Part shown: positions 42,391 through 53,729 of the stretch, piece after piece
How positions within the stretch are numbered: the first letter of the stretch is position 1
Layout of the letters: every line of letters starts with the position of its first letter
Source: Symbiodinium natans
Taxonomy: Eukaryota; Sar; Dinophyceae; Suessiales; Symbiodiniaceae
Direction of reading: 5' to 3'
DNA: 64,000 nucleotides
NCBI GenBank assembly: GCA_905221605.1
Contig: CAJNDS010000219.1
Coordinates: 1 to 64,000 of the forward strand
Made by a program: the position numbers and the translations under genes
The notes under the pieces: model-generated
Seen by the model: the letters and a program-made list of their open reading frames with translations, nothing else
The model's database searches: none
What the model was told of the DNA's origin: nothing

Positions 42391-42952
42391 AATTATGTTT
42401 TGATGTTGTGATGTTTCGCTTCTTTGCCTTTTTCCTGGGTTTCAAACCTGGTGGTTCGAAGACCCGAACCGTTGGCCATAAGATGCCCAAGAAGCTGGCA
42501 GCTAAAGATGAGACATGACCTCCGGATCTCACCCGGGAGCCCCTTGACCTGCACAGCACGGCGACAGTGGCTGCCTCGTTTGCGGCTGCGGCCGACCGCT
42601 GGGCGACAGCAACGGCTCTGGCAGGCTAGTGGGACGTAAGAACCCACACAAGAAAAGCAACGACCCCAAGAGTCGATGTGCCGATCTCCGCACACAAGTA
42701 GCAAGATCGACTCGCCTCAACTGATTTTGTTTTTTGCGAAGGTGGCGACAGCTTTGAAGGCCTTGGCGAAGTCGAGGGCAACTCCGCCCCCAAGGCCTCC
42801 GGCTGCCTGTCTCCTTGAGAGATGGCCGAGTTATCGGCTTGGATTTCAGCCCCCCCCCCCCTGAAAGGAGAAACGGAAATCTTGGACATGTATAGATGTT
42901 GTTAGGGGAAGCTACAAGAGAACGGGTCCTTGCACTCAGCACCTACCTACAG
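42391..42952. other. No certain gene; possible upstream exon region of the adenylation gene
   Basis: A segment after GCGAAG at 42,741 (V-A-T-A-L-K-A-L-A-K-S) could be an N-terminal exon of the gene that follows, but its end is unclear and C-runs follow. TGGTTCGAAG at 42,452 recalls a tRNA B box without a matching A box or cloverleaf. Confidence 0.3.
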
Positions 42953-45900
42953 GTCCTTTCCTATGCATCGCTGCGAGCGCTGGTGGCTAGCACTGCCGTG
43001 CGTCTCCATGCAGCTTCGGAAGGCTTCGTTGTACGATTTGTATGTAGTTGTGTCAGCGGCAGTGATATTCTGTGTGTGCAAGGTCAAGCTCACTTCGTTC
43101 TGCAATGTTCTGCAGTGACTGTTGCTAAGAATGTCTGGAGGACTGGAGCGGGATCGGAAGGAAGTCATGGAGACTGGACGCAGTATGATTCAGGGCAGAG
43201 CATTTTATCAGCCAATGCTGTGAATTGCTAGCTAATTTTGCTTCTGCTTACATGCGGTCTCCGGCCCGAATTGCATGCGATGGTGTGTGGCGAGGAGGAT
43301 CATTGCTTCTTCCGTCCGTTGAGCTATGTTGATTCGACGGTTCTTTCACGAGCTGCTCTCCCGTGATCGCCCTCCTAAACCACACCCAGGTCGCCCTTTT
43401 CGTGGATGAGGCAGCGCCGCTGGTGGTTGCGATGCTGGCAGCTCCTTGGCAGCTCTTCTATGTGGGGCCTTTTGGATTCGGAAACTGACGGAAGCTTCCC
43501 CCCCCCCCCCACCCCATACGTAGGGTCCCATGCCCACTCTAAATTGGCGCTGAAGGCGGCATAGACATGCTGTGAAGTTAGGAGTTAAACAAACTAGGAG
43601 GAAGGACATAGGAAGGACACATTCAGGTAGTGAATGAAAAGGTACGTAGGAGGATGATACTGGGTACTCCCTGGTACCCCCTTCCCCCCCCCTCCCCTCA
43701 GGCCTTCTAAGCCCTACACCTCAGCTAACCCTGAACCCTAAACCCTAAACCCTGAACCCTAAACCCTAAACCCTAAACCCTAAACCCTGAACCCTAAACA
43801 CTTACAAACCGTAAAACTTTTTCAGCCGAATTGCTCTGAGATCCTCTGGGCTGGGCTCTGCTTCGTGCCGGTGGATCTCGCCGCGTGGCCTTACGACCGC
43901 TGCCGCTACGTGGGGCCCCCAAGGAACATAGGTCTTAGTCATTATTGGGGGTTCAGCAGACGCTTCCGCAAGCATGCGAGAGATGTTACATGTCGTGGCT
44001 CCGTGGTCTGGTTTGCAGTGCTAATGTCGTCCCGTTCTTGCGCGTGCTGTGTGGGAGACGCTCCGCCGGCAAAATCGGAGAAAGTGCTGGAACTACGCAG
44101 CGCAGCTGTCGTGAAAATCATGTCAGCAATGAAGATATCACAGTCCAGGAAGGGGAGGCTCGTGCTCGGAAAATTTTTGTCAGATGGAAATCATAGCACC
44201 ACATATTGTTGTGGCTGTTCGCATTGTCCGTTCCAAGCTTCAGCAGACTCATTGAGACTTCATCTGCAAGCGCACGTGTCCCGTGTAGCCGACACTGAGA
44301 TGCACTCCGCACGGCTACTCTTTTCGGCTTGGGTAGGTTGACCGCGCTTGAGCGCTCAACCGACTGCGATCAGTTTCCCGGTGAGAACCGGGAGGATAGT
44401 GCAGAGTGTCCCGCTCAACGGAGACCGACCTCCCTCCCCTGCCCGCATACACGCTCTCGCATTGGCCCGTCCAAGGGCTCTGCGTGCAAGCCTGGGAGGG
44501 TCCATTTTCACTCATACTTATTATTTTGTGTTTATTATGTGTTACACCGTTCCTCGTTTCTGGCGAAATGTGGGAAGCACCCCGTTTTCTCGCAGCTCTT
44601 CACCATGCATGTGAGAGCGAGTGTGCACGTGGACCCAAGGAGGCCGAAGTCCATGAGGGGGTAACGATACGCGGGACCTTCAAGCGAACCTCAGCCGGGC
44701 ACGATGCGGTAAGACATGCTTGTGAGGTTCTCGACGTGTCTGGAGCTGCTCTAGCGCTGGCTTCCGAGGCATCCCAGCCCAACGCCTGTGAAACTTTTAG
44801 AACAAGATCCGGTCACCTTTGCAAAGCACATCCAAAGCTGTAGTGTGCCGCCTCGCAGATGGTGTTCTCTCCAGCTTTCCCGCATGATTCCCTTTAGTCC
44901 CCCTCCCCCCCCATGACTCCTATGACTCCTATGATTCCCTTATATTCCCTTTTAGTCCCCCTTTCCCTACGCCTTGGCCTCTCTGCCGAAGGCGCGTCGC
45001 GAGGCCGCTGCCGGACTCCTGGGAGCGGACGGAGGCCTTTTGCCTGTGCAGCGGCTTGCTTGGCAGAAGCAACTGTCCAAGGAACTTGTTGCCTTTGGGC
45101 ATGGCTGCGAACTAGGTTGTGACCATGGCCTGGGGACAGCCATCAGCCTCTAAGCAGACCACAGAGGATACCCCAAAAACTACAACTCACAACTTCCGCG
45201 GCCGGAGGCTGCGCCCTCGTGATGCTGGAGGATGCCCTGGCAGCGTCTAGCCGCTGGGCCAGCTGGCATCGTACTGCCTCCCACCAAAACAGAAGAAACC
45301 CACGCCTTTACTTTGACATTCTCGTGTCTTCACAGAGGTCAGGCCGTGTCGCCTCTGCTGTCGGCACCTGCGGATGTCGCACCGGAGGAGCGCCGCTGCA
45401 TGCTACCCTCGGAAATTGAGGATGATTGGGGGCAACCTCCCAGTTGCAAGGTCCTTAGCGCGTCGATTGTTTGTTTCTCTTGCGAGCGCCCGGTTGTCGT
45501 AGGGCAGTGGTTGCGGAAGCACCATAGGCCGCCACGACATTTTTGACTCGAGGGGAAGAATGGAGGCTTACACGAGCGATGGGAGCTCGGAATGTCGGTC
45601 CAATTGCGTTGCCTTTTTTGGGGGCTCGCTGGAATCTCGTGGGAGCCGAAGCCTCGAACACGCCCGTGTCAACAGCTTCTTTCGGGGTCTTTTCTGCGCT
45701 AAAGAGTTTCCTGTGGAAGTGGGAAACACAATGGCGCGTGATTTTGTCACGCGCGCCCAATGATTCTTGCAGTTGTCCAATCTTTGCCCGGCCTTTTGCA
45801 ATGGGACATGAACGCCTGATCCAGTCCAAGCTTCTTCCCGGAACTCATCATGGTTTTGGTAAAGTCAGCGGCGGTTCATTCAGTGCACGTGCTCTACAAG

Positions 45901-46056
45901 CTGTCACGTGTGCCATTCCTGGCTAGAAGTCGTGCTGACTGTTGATCGGCTCTGTTGCCTTTGGATTAGGAGAGTCATTACTAAATACATCTGCGGAAGA
46001 TCACAGACATGAACTGGAGGACTTGGCTTATGCTATTTTCACCTCCGGCTCCACAG
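42953..46056 (+). CDS. Adenylation domain, N-terminal part (motifs A1-A3)
   Basis: A1 reads V-L-S-Y-A-S-L-R-A-L in exon 42,953-43,022 (compare LTYxEL). Exon 43,390-43,440 gives V-A-L-F-V-D-E-A-A-P-L-V-V-A-M-L-A. It joins in phase 0 to I-L-W-A-G-L-C-F-V-P-V-D (A2, LKAGxAYVPID) in 43,841-43,909, then V-L-D-V-S-G-A-A-L-A-L in 44,727-44,768. A3, the Gly/Ser/Thr-rich phosphate loop, is D-L-A-Y-A-I-F-T-S-G-S-T-G, ending at the donor G|GTGGGG (46,057). The link between 43,022 (phase 1) and 43,390 (phase 0) is missing one small exon. Confidence 0.75.
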
Positions 46057-49000
46057 GTGGGGGCTTTGCCAGATTGCTTTGTACTTGTGTTGCCCAAGAC
46101 GTTACACCTCGTCGAGATGGCTTAGAAGTTCCGGGGTCATGTTTTATCGAAAGGGGTCGACGGAGCACGAGGTCCCCGAAGTTCATGCGGTTCCTACGCA
46201 ATTCGCTTTGCACAATGTTGCGCTCTGCTGTAACCGGGGCTTCCTGTCGGTGCTCTCGCCGTAGTGCCGCGCGAATCTCTGCGCAGGCGTCGCCCTCGCT
46301 GTTCCTTTTCGCGAACGAATCTCGGCGCCCTGGCGGCTCGAATTTTGACGCACCAGCAGCGAAACCCAGATGTCGTTTTCATTGGCCCGCAGCGGGTCGC
46401 AAGCTCTGTGGAGCCCCAGGCTGTCAAATTCTCCGCTTGCAAGAAGCCTCTGCTCTCTGGTTGTGCTAATCCATTCTTCCAGAATGCCGCACGCTGCTTG
46501 GGTTGGGGTCGCAAGTATTCACGTTTGAAGCCCCCCGGGCCCCGCCCCCGACACTCAGCGAGCCCCCTCTGTGTCTGCCTCCAATAAACGACCCCTTTCT
46601 CTGCCCCGCTTCCTGGATTGACCTGGCAGGGCGGCCCAAGTGTGTTCTTTGTGAGCAAGCCTGGCGGCATTTGGGGGTTCTTCCGAGTTCGAGGTCCCCT
46701 TGTGGTGTCCGTTTATGCTGGATCCTACGATAGTTGGAGTGCTTAAAACGCTACCTACTGTACTGGTAGTCTTTTGCGTTTTTGTTGACCACGCGCCTCT
46801 TTTAGAGGCTGTTGCAGCTGCCGATTCTTGAGACAAGGGGCTTTTGGATGGAAGCGGAGCGCCCATTAACTATTGAGACGGCTGGCCAGCATCCCTAGCG
46901 CTTCGAGTTGTGCTTGACGTCTTGTATATCCCGTGTGTTTGTCTGTTTCTGTGTGTTTTTGTTGTACTGTACAGCTCTTTCTCTCTTCGTCAAGATTCTG
47001 CAGGGCCCTCTCCGTGTGGCTGTCCCGCGGCTTTTCGAGGCACCGGGCGGCCGTAGCCTACGCCTGGGCCAAGGCCCAGGAGGAATCTCTCGGGCCAGGC
47101 ACGGAAGCGAGCGCAAAAGGAAGGGGGCCCTCTTAAGTTGACTCAGCCGATGATGATTGCTGGTTGCGACTTTTGTTCGTCACGCTGCTAAGAAGGTGCT
47201 GCTTTTTTTTTTGCTTTCCGTGTTCCATGCTGGGCTTCATGGTCAATCGCAGGCAGCCGGCAGCTTCTGGGATCACACTTCACCTTCGATCCTGCACAAG
47301 GCCGGCGGCACCCCCCAACCAACGAGAAGGGCGATGGCCCAATTTCGCTGGGCCTCTCAGAGAATTCAGGGGCTTCTTGGCTTCAAGGCCCAAGGCTCAG
47401 GTCCGGTGAAATCCGGCTCGGTGCCTTGCACGTTCGCTGACTTCGGTGTCTCAGTGGCTTGCGTTAGGAGGTTTTGAAGGAATCTCCAGCAATTCCAAGG
47501 TCCCTAGTGCCATAGGGGGTCCCAGGAATTCGGGTTGTGTAGGCAACCCCCCCCCCCTTTTTGTGCTCAGACTAAGAACCATCGCAGAAGTGCCATGATG
47601 CGAATCAAAGGAACCAAAGGATGCGTCGAGACGAGGTACGCTGATGTTGTAAACTGCTCTCTCTGCTCTATTCGTCCCTTTCCGTTCTGCTCCCATCTGC
47701 TCCCTGCTCTCTGACCGGGCAAAGGCGATGTTTTTGGAGCCTTGACACTGGGAGCCACTCTCGTCACGCTGCCCCGCTCGTGCCGTGGCTTCAAGTTGGC
47801 TGTCCCATCTGTTTACACCTACGTAAGATTGCTAGCGCTTGGACCGTGGCACAGCTGAGGACTGTCCTGGGTGCATTGCACGATGCTCTGGGCACCTGGG
47901 ACGAATTCTGGGCATTCTCCTGTTGGGCACTCTCCCCCACTCCCCTCTCCTCCCTGCTACGCCTTTCATTCTGAGGCTTGGATGTCACCCATGCCACAAT
48001 GACTCCAACACAGTGGTCACTGAAGGCACCCGGGGCCCCCTGCATTTTCCTACAAAAGGAGAAGGGATGAAGCGGTTTGAAGCCAAACACTTGGGGAGCC
48101 TGCTATAAATTACCCGGAGCAAACCATGGGGAAGATACGATGTTAGACACCAAAGGACCCGTGATGTCGGTCTAAGTGACGGCCCTTGGGGGTTCTCGAT
48201 TACACCTAGTTTCTCCTCATGTTGTACGGCACCAAAACTGACCCAGAAGCCTAAAGGCCCAAAGCCCTGGCCCGCCCCCCCCCCCCCCCCCCGAAACTAT
48301 TAGGCGGGGCCTTGTGGGTCTGCTTCTCACTTGCTTATTTCATGCACTGGTTAGCACATCAGAGCCCATCTAGCGTTCTTTTCCCGATGCTTCGTCTAGG
48401 CCCCCGAACCCTAACCCTAGACCCACCTTAGTCCCTGAAACCCTTACACCCTTAAGGTACCCTTAAACCCTTAGACCCTGTAAACCTTAAACCCTCAAAC
48501 CCTTAAACCCTTAAACGGTTAACCCCTTGAGCCCTTAAGCCCTTAAGCCCTTAAACCCTTAAACCCTTCACCCTAAAACCCGAAGCCATGCAGGCCCCTG
48601 GGCCACTACCAGAGCTGCAGAACCTGCTGCCTGGAAGATATTTGGGAGCCAGCTGTGGGGAATGTTCCAGGGTTTAGGGTTTAGGGTTTAGGGTTTACAG
48701 ATAAGTGGAGGGGTTTCAGGGGTTCTCAGGGTTTGGGGTTTGGTACGGGCTGGATTGCCACAGGGACTTTTCAGAAAGACTCGGCCGGGTACGTCGACCA
48801 GCATCAAAAATGGCCCGAGTTGCCCCTAACCTCCCCTGGGTTTTTAGGGTTTTTCAGGGAGTTCTAGGGTTTTTAGGGTTTTTCAGGGAGTTCCAGGGGT
48901 GTTTAGAGGGGTTTTTGGGGGGAGATCTTTTTGTTCTCATTGCCGCGAAGCTCAGGACTTTGTGTGGGGAGACCATGCGAGTGGAGCCTTGAGCTGCATG

Positions 49001-52000
49001 GGGGGAAGAAGGGCCTCCCTTTAAGATCCCTCTGCGACACATCTGCCAAGCCATCTTCTTAAGGAGAACCTAGGAGCCCATGAAATTGGATTTACTGGCC
49101 CTCCCCGAGTCCTGCTTTCACAGTCCGTGGGGGGGGGGGGGGGGGGAGTGCAGCTTTTGTTTGTTGGGGCTTGCGCGGGACATTTCAAAGAGTGACGCGT
49201 CCGAGAGATCCCCCGGTGACCTCGGATGAGCCTCTACAAAAGCGAAGGACACCATTGAGACCTGGTCGCCAGCGCTGGCCTTGCGCAATATGTATGGCGC
49301 AGCTGGGACTAGAGAGTTGAGAGCTTTTGAGGTTGTGAGAGCTATGGCCACAAGGAGCAAAGAAGTAGCGAACGAGCATGAGGCCCACTTGTTCGCATGT
49401 AGCACAAACCTTTGCCAGCAGTGGTAAAAAAAGTCTCATCATTCAGGTCACGGAGGCCACTGGCTTGCAGACGTCGCACCGCGTGGTCACTGGCGACTCT
49501 CCGTGACCCGGCTTTCGGAAAAGGCAGAAAGGAGAGTATTACACGCACAGAGGAAGCAAGAGGACCACACGAGAGACGACACAAAAAAGAGCAGCACACC
49601 AAGGCACCGAGGCCTCTCGCGAGCGTTCTCTTTTTCCTTTGCTGGCTCTCTCTTTTTCTCTCTTTCTCTCTCTATGTTTTTCTTTCTCTCTCTCTCTCTC
49701 TATTTCTCTCTCTTTCGCTCTCTATGTTTCTCTCTCTCTCTCTCTCTATTTCTCTCTCTTTCTCTTTCGCTCCCTCCCAGTAGGACTCGGAGTGACTGAC
49801 CATTCTAAGAGGGCCTCTGCAAATGGATATGAAGTTCAGGTTGTCTGAAGACTCGGGGAATGCCCAAGAAGGACTTCTAGCCGGTTTGGTATCAGCAGCT
49901 TTGCCTTGCTTGTGAACAGGGATCAGGATGGTCCCCAGGTTGTTTTGGAGTTTGGTTTGGTGAAAACTATGAACAAAACGAGAGCAGAGACACTCAAGAA
50001 TGAATGTGCCCAATAGCTAGTCGGGCTCGGACTCAGCAAGGAATGTCCTTGCCGAGGAAACTGGTTGGCTATGCCCTGCCTGGCTACGTCGTCGCTCTCT
50101 CTGAGGACCCTGCTTGCACCCATCTTGCACCGAGTTTGCCAGACTGCATGACCCAACATGTTTGAGTCACGAAGTTGTTTTGCCTGGGGAGAGAAGTGAA
50201 AGCTTCAAGTGCAGCCAAGGGACAGCCGGGCCTGGGGCCCAAGAGATTCCTTTCAAACTCTGACTCGAAAGCTTTGGGCCTCTCCAATTTTTAGAAACTC
50301 CAAGTGCAACACAGCGTTTGACAAGCAGAGAGTTTGCCCTAGCTGAGAGCCCAGCACCTTCGGCGCACGCTGATTGTTGCAACGGTCAATGGAGAGAAGC
50401 CTCCGGGCCGCATCACGTCACGTCAGGAGGGCGAGATCTTGCTGGCCGGCCGCGGCTTAGCTAGAGGTTACCTTGGCCGCGAGGAGGCCCACATGGAACT
50501 TCCCTCTCGCTCATTACATGTGTGCCAATTCTCGAGCCTCAGCCCCTGAGGAGACGCGGCGGAGGTTCGTGGACTTTCGACACGCCCTGGATGACACCAC
50601 CTTGGAGGTTTCCTTCGTGTAGCTGGAAGGGAGTGAATCTACTGAAGCTTAAGGCGCTGAAGATGCACCTCGCAGCCCCAAGGGTTTTTGCTTTCGGAGG
50701 GATCGCCCAAGCTACACAGTGCCGAGAGCCTGTCAAATCGTACCGTTGCACGATCTCACAGGGGCATGCGCCCACGTGCGGCTTTTGACGCACTTTGCTC
50801 AAAAGAGAGTTCCCGGGTCTCCCCGGGCTTCGCTTCGCTTTTGGCTCTGCGCTTTTTCTTCGCTTCTCTCACTTGGTAGAGGCCAGGGCCTACTGCACCG
50901 GCGACCTCGGCCTAATGGGCCCGCAGGGGCTCGTGCTCAAGGGCCGCCGGGACCACCAGGCCGATATTGAGCTGCCTCACGTGAGCTCCCCATGTGCTGC
51001 CGTTGCAAAGTTCGGTCCTTGCCGTGACGGTGCACGCGCTGAGCACACATCTGGAAGGTAAAGATCTCTGGCGTTCGCATCGAGCTTTCCGAGGCGCTCT
51101 TCTTGCCTAATTGCCCCCAGGGACGGCCTCCTGGGCAGTGGAGGTGTCATTTGCTTGGGCTTTTTTGGTACATGAACAACCCATCACACCTTGAGACCCT
51201 AACCGCTCGTCCGATGAACGCAGCCGTATACTACTATGGCGTGCGTCCCTTGAAGTATCACAATGGGTGCTCTTCATGGACTGACCCCTGACAAGGAGCC
51301 CAACATAGAAACCGTACCATCATGAGTCTTTCAATGGAAGTTTCTCTCTCTCACACTTCGCGACCCTTGGATTCATCACCACTTCATTTAGTACCTTCAG
51401 GAGGGAACTGATGACAGGTCTTTGGCCTTTGGGGCCTTCGCAATGTTGAAACCACATCGGTGTGAAAGATTTGGGTCTTAAGCTGAAACAGCGACCTGAA
51501 TAGCGCCTGCGCTGCCTTCGATACTGCCACTACGCCAGACCTTGGCACACGGCGTTCATGTTTCCTCTTCCAAAATCCTGTCTCAAAGAGGGGCGTGAAG
51601 GAAGCTCCCCCAAGAACACCTGTTATGAGTGGTCCTAAAGGTGATAAGAATGCCAAAGTTCTTTTCTTTCTCAAATCAGTCTGGTCTGGGAATCTTCAAA
51701 CCAGTGAACTCAGCTGTATCGTCTTGGAAAGTTAGCACTTACTTAATGCGGGTACGAATCTGTGGTTAGGATGAAGGCTGTCTGGCTCCACTCGTCACGA
51801 GTAATCTCACGACTGGAGGTGGAGCTTGCTGTCCTGGCTGCCGGCATCGCATCTGCTTGCACCGTGGTTGTCGCCCAGGGCGTGTTGGTGGCACATGTTG
51901 TCCCCTCCTCGGATCAGGGAAGAAGCCGGAAGCAGCATGCTTTGTAGACCTTTGTAGGTGAAAATGGGTGCGTTGTTGGGTGCTGAGGCGCTGGGTGACC

Positions 52001-52479
52001 ACACCTTTGACTGGATCCTCCGCGCGACTTTGGAGGTGTCCATCAGTCACCAATTGTGCCTGCAAAGCCACAGTTCTTGAAAAGCCACTTCTTGAGAAAT
52101 GTATCTTTTCTCGGGGATTTTCCCGCTAACCTGGAACGATGCACCGTGTGACAGCTTAGAATTGTGCGGCGCCGACACTCCCCACATGCTCATTTTCACC
52201 TGTGATGCCGACGTCGATTCACTCCCTGGCATTCTTCGCCCCCTCGCCTCTCTCCATGCTCCCCTCCCTGTCCTTCTCTCTCTTTCTCTCTCGCTCTCGC
52301 TCTCGCTCTCGCTGTCACTCTCGCTCTCGCTCTCGCTCTCGCTCTCGCTCTCTCTCTCTGTCTCTGTCTCTGTCTCTGTCTCTGTCTATGTCTCTGTCTC
52401 TGTCTCTGTCTCTGTCTCTCTCTGTCTCTGTCTCTGTCTCTGTCTCTGTCTCTGTCTCTGTCTCTGGTCTCTGTCTCTG

Positions 52480-52512
<33 letters not shown>

Positions 52513-53720
52513 TTCGCTCTCGCTCTCTCTCGCTCTCGCTCTCTCTCGCTCTCGCTCTCTCTCGGTCACGGGTCTCGCTACTTCGGAGGGTGCAAATTTT
52601 CAGCCTGTGCTGCAGCATCTGCATCCTCCTGGCCCCTGGCGTGAAGGCCTGCGCAGCTGCGCGCCTGCCCAAGGAGGCTTGGCCCCGCCCGCCGTCCAAA
52701 CACGGAGTCTGCCCTGCCTCTGCGTGTCGCGGTGTGTGAGGTGGTGCCACACCACTTCCAGCCGCACGTTGCCCTGCCGCTGGCCGCTGGAGGAAAAGTG
52801 GACCGGCAGGCCCCTATGAAAGGTTCCCACATGATTCCTTATGATGATTCCCAGAGAATATGCAATGCATGTATGCTCTCATGGCAAGATTCCAAAATTA
52901 GGCGAGGGGGGAGGGTACAAGTAGGTTTTACCCCACCTTCGGTCTGGGGTTGTTTTTTGCTTAGCCATTCTGCAGACTCTCCCTGAGGAATCCAATCCCG
53001 CTTGAGGCAGTTCAATGCCGGGGTATTTGCAGGTTGGAACCCGACACCAATCACACATCCATCACTCAGCCATCGAGTCTTCCTTTGCTTCTCAGGCCCT
53101 GGAGGCGCTGGGCCTTCCCCGGGGCCCCGAGGCGGCGCCCGGCGGCCCGGCCACCACGGCGCTGGAGGCGCGCGATTCCCCATGTGACCCCCAACTGCTT
53201 CCGGCTTAGAATAGTCCCACCTCCATTTTGTTTTGGGGGGAGGGGGGGGGGTGCGGGCGCAGCGGGGCAGGGGGGGAGCTCTTGCGCCACTTTGCTTGAA
53301 AGGCCGCCGTGGCCGTGGCCTGGGCTTCGGCACTGCGCCGGCCCACGGAGGAGCTGGGCGCCTCGGCGTTGGGCCTTGAGGAGTTGAAAGGAACGCATCA
53401 AGTCCATCAAAAGGTCCGTGTAAGTTTCGAGTAGCTGTTGCCTTTGCAGGGTTCTATCTGGAAACAAGGTGTGGTCGAGCCAGTTCTTCGATGCCATGTC
53501 GTGACATCCGACTCAGAGTAATTAAGAGCCTGAAAAGCGCACGACATGGGAATCGCCCTGCCCATGCCCGCAAGGATGACACGGGTGTGTCGGGTGTAGG
53601 ACAAGGTCGAACATCTGCAGCATTTGTTCGAGCGCGAGCTCGCCAGGCCGCGGCTCCAACTTCCTGTGGCTTGGTGGCGACAGCCTCGCCGCGCTGCGTG
53701 CCTGCAGGGCCCTGCGCGAG
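42953..53720 (+). CDS. Adenylation-thiolation enzyme (NRPS-like), many tiny exons
   Basis: Exons inferred from motif order: 42,953-43,022 (A1), 43,390-43,440, 43,841-43,909 (A2), 44,727-44,768, perhaps 45,343-45,420, 46,007-46,056 (A3), 50,427-50,486 (A6), 50,551-50,607, 50,882-50,959 (A7), 51,058-51,093 (A8), 51,819-51,896, 52,647-52,676 (A9), 52,741-52,809 (A10), 53,096-53,167, 53,303-53,357 and 53,647-~53,720 (carrier site). A4 and A5, expected between 46.1 and 50.4 kb, were not found. The enzyme would activate a carboxylic or amino acid as AMP ester and load it on its own phosphopantetheine arm. NRPS modules, aminoadipate reductase and AASDH-type proteins share this core; what follows the carrier domain would decide. 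Most donors are GC and most introns are phase 0. Confidence 0.75.
43726..43800 (+). repeat. Interstitial telomere-like CCCTAAA array in an intron
   Basis: About ten CCCTAAA/CCCTGAA heptamers, the complement of the TTTAGGG telomere type. The array lies 40 bp upstream of the acceptor for the exon at 43,841, inside the adenylation gene. Confidence 0.95.
48405..48585 (+). repeat. Degenerate CCCTTAAA telomere-like tract in an intron
   Basis: Repeated ACCCTTAA and CCCTAACC words with variable spacing. A decayed or expanded telomere-like sequence within the large intron between motifs A3 and A6. Confidence 0.8.
48669..48910 (+). repeat. TTTAGGG units and GGGTTTTTAGGG/CAGGGAGTTC tandem
   Basis: Four exact TTTAGGG heptamers at 48,669-48,697, in opposite orientation to the tract just upstream. 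At 48,838-48,910 there are two copies of a ~33-bp unit, TTTTTCAGGGAGTTC with TAGGGTTTTTAGGG. The facing orientations suggest telomere-like DNA inserted more than once or inverted. Confidence 0.8.
49628..49776 (+). repeat. CT-rich microsatellite in the A3-A6 intron
   Basis: Imperfect CTCTCT and TTTCTCTCTC units on the coding strand. No exon was recognised directly downstream, so its link to a splice acceptor is open. Confidence 0.85.
50427..52809 (+). CDS. Adenylation domain, C-terminal part (motifs A6-A10)
   Basis: A6: E-G-E-I-L-L-A-G-R-G-L-A-R-G-Y-L (50,427-50,486). After a 64-nt GC-AG intron it continues E-T-R-R-R-F, exactly the spacing of GYLxRPExTxxRF in the family. A7: Y-C-T-G-D-L-G and G-R-R-D-H-Q (50,882-50,959). 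A8: V-K-I-S-G-V-R-I-E-L-S-E (51,058-51,093). Then V-E-L-A-V-L-A-A-G and G-V-L-V-A-H (51,819-51,896). A9: a 30-nt exon, A-C-A-A-A-R-L-P-K-E (52,647-52,676). A10 with the catalytic Lys: V-V-P-H-H-F, then A-G-G-K-V-D-R-Q (52,741-52,809). All joins keep frame at phase 0. Confidence 0.8.
52273..52563 (+). repeat. (CTCTCG)n-(CTCTGT)n microsatellite
   Basis: About 290 bp in blocks: CTCTCG, then CTCTGT (with one CTCTAT), then CTCTCG again. It lies on the coding strand, 84 bp before the 30-nt exon at 52,647. The long frames across it on both strands (Ser/Leu or Arg/Glu/Thr/Asp repeats) are artefacts. Confidence 0.95.
53096..53720 (+). CDS. Thiolation (carrier protein) domain, LGGDSL
   Basis: Exon 53,096-53,167 is the linker after A10 (A-L-E-A-L-G-L-P-R-G, then Gly/Pro/Ala). 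Exon 53,303-53,357 gives A-A-V-A-V-A-W-A-S-A-L-R-R-P, helix 1 of a carrier domain. Exon 53,647 onward reads N-F-L-W-L-G-G-D-S-L-A-A-L-R-A, with the phosphopantetheine Ser codon at 53,682-53,684, then R-A-L-R-E-A-G. Phase 1 is kept across the GC donor at 53,358. Later helices may lie near 53,780 (L-S-G-L-S-E-L-L-P); the true donor and the downstream domain are unresolved. Confidence 0.75.
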
Positions 53721-53729
53721 GCAGGGGTG

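Noticed and set aside
42440-42480. tRNA or tRNA-derived SINE suggested by TGGTTCGAAG
   Set aside because: No A box or cloverleaf can be drawn around it.
48226-48258. Adenylation motif A5 as L-Y-G-T-K-T-D
   Set aside because: It lacks the N-x-Y-G-P-T-E spacing, has no acceptor in register, and a stop follows closely.
52196-52819. Ser/Leu-rich and Arg/Glu/Thr-rich long frames on both strands
   Set aside because: These are readings of the CTCTCG/CTCTGT microsatellite, not proteins.
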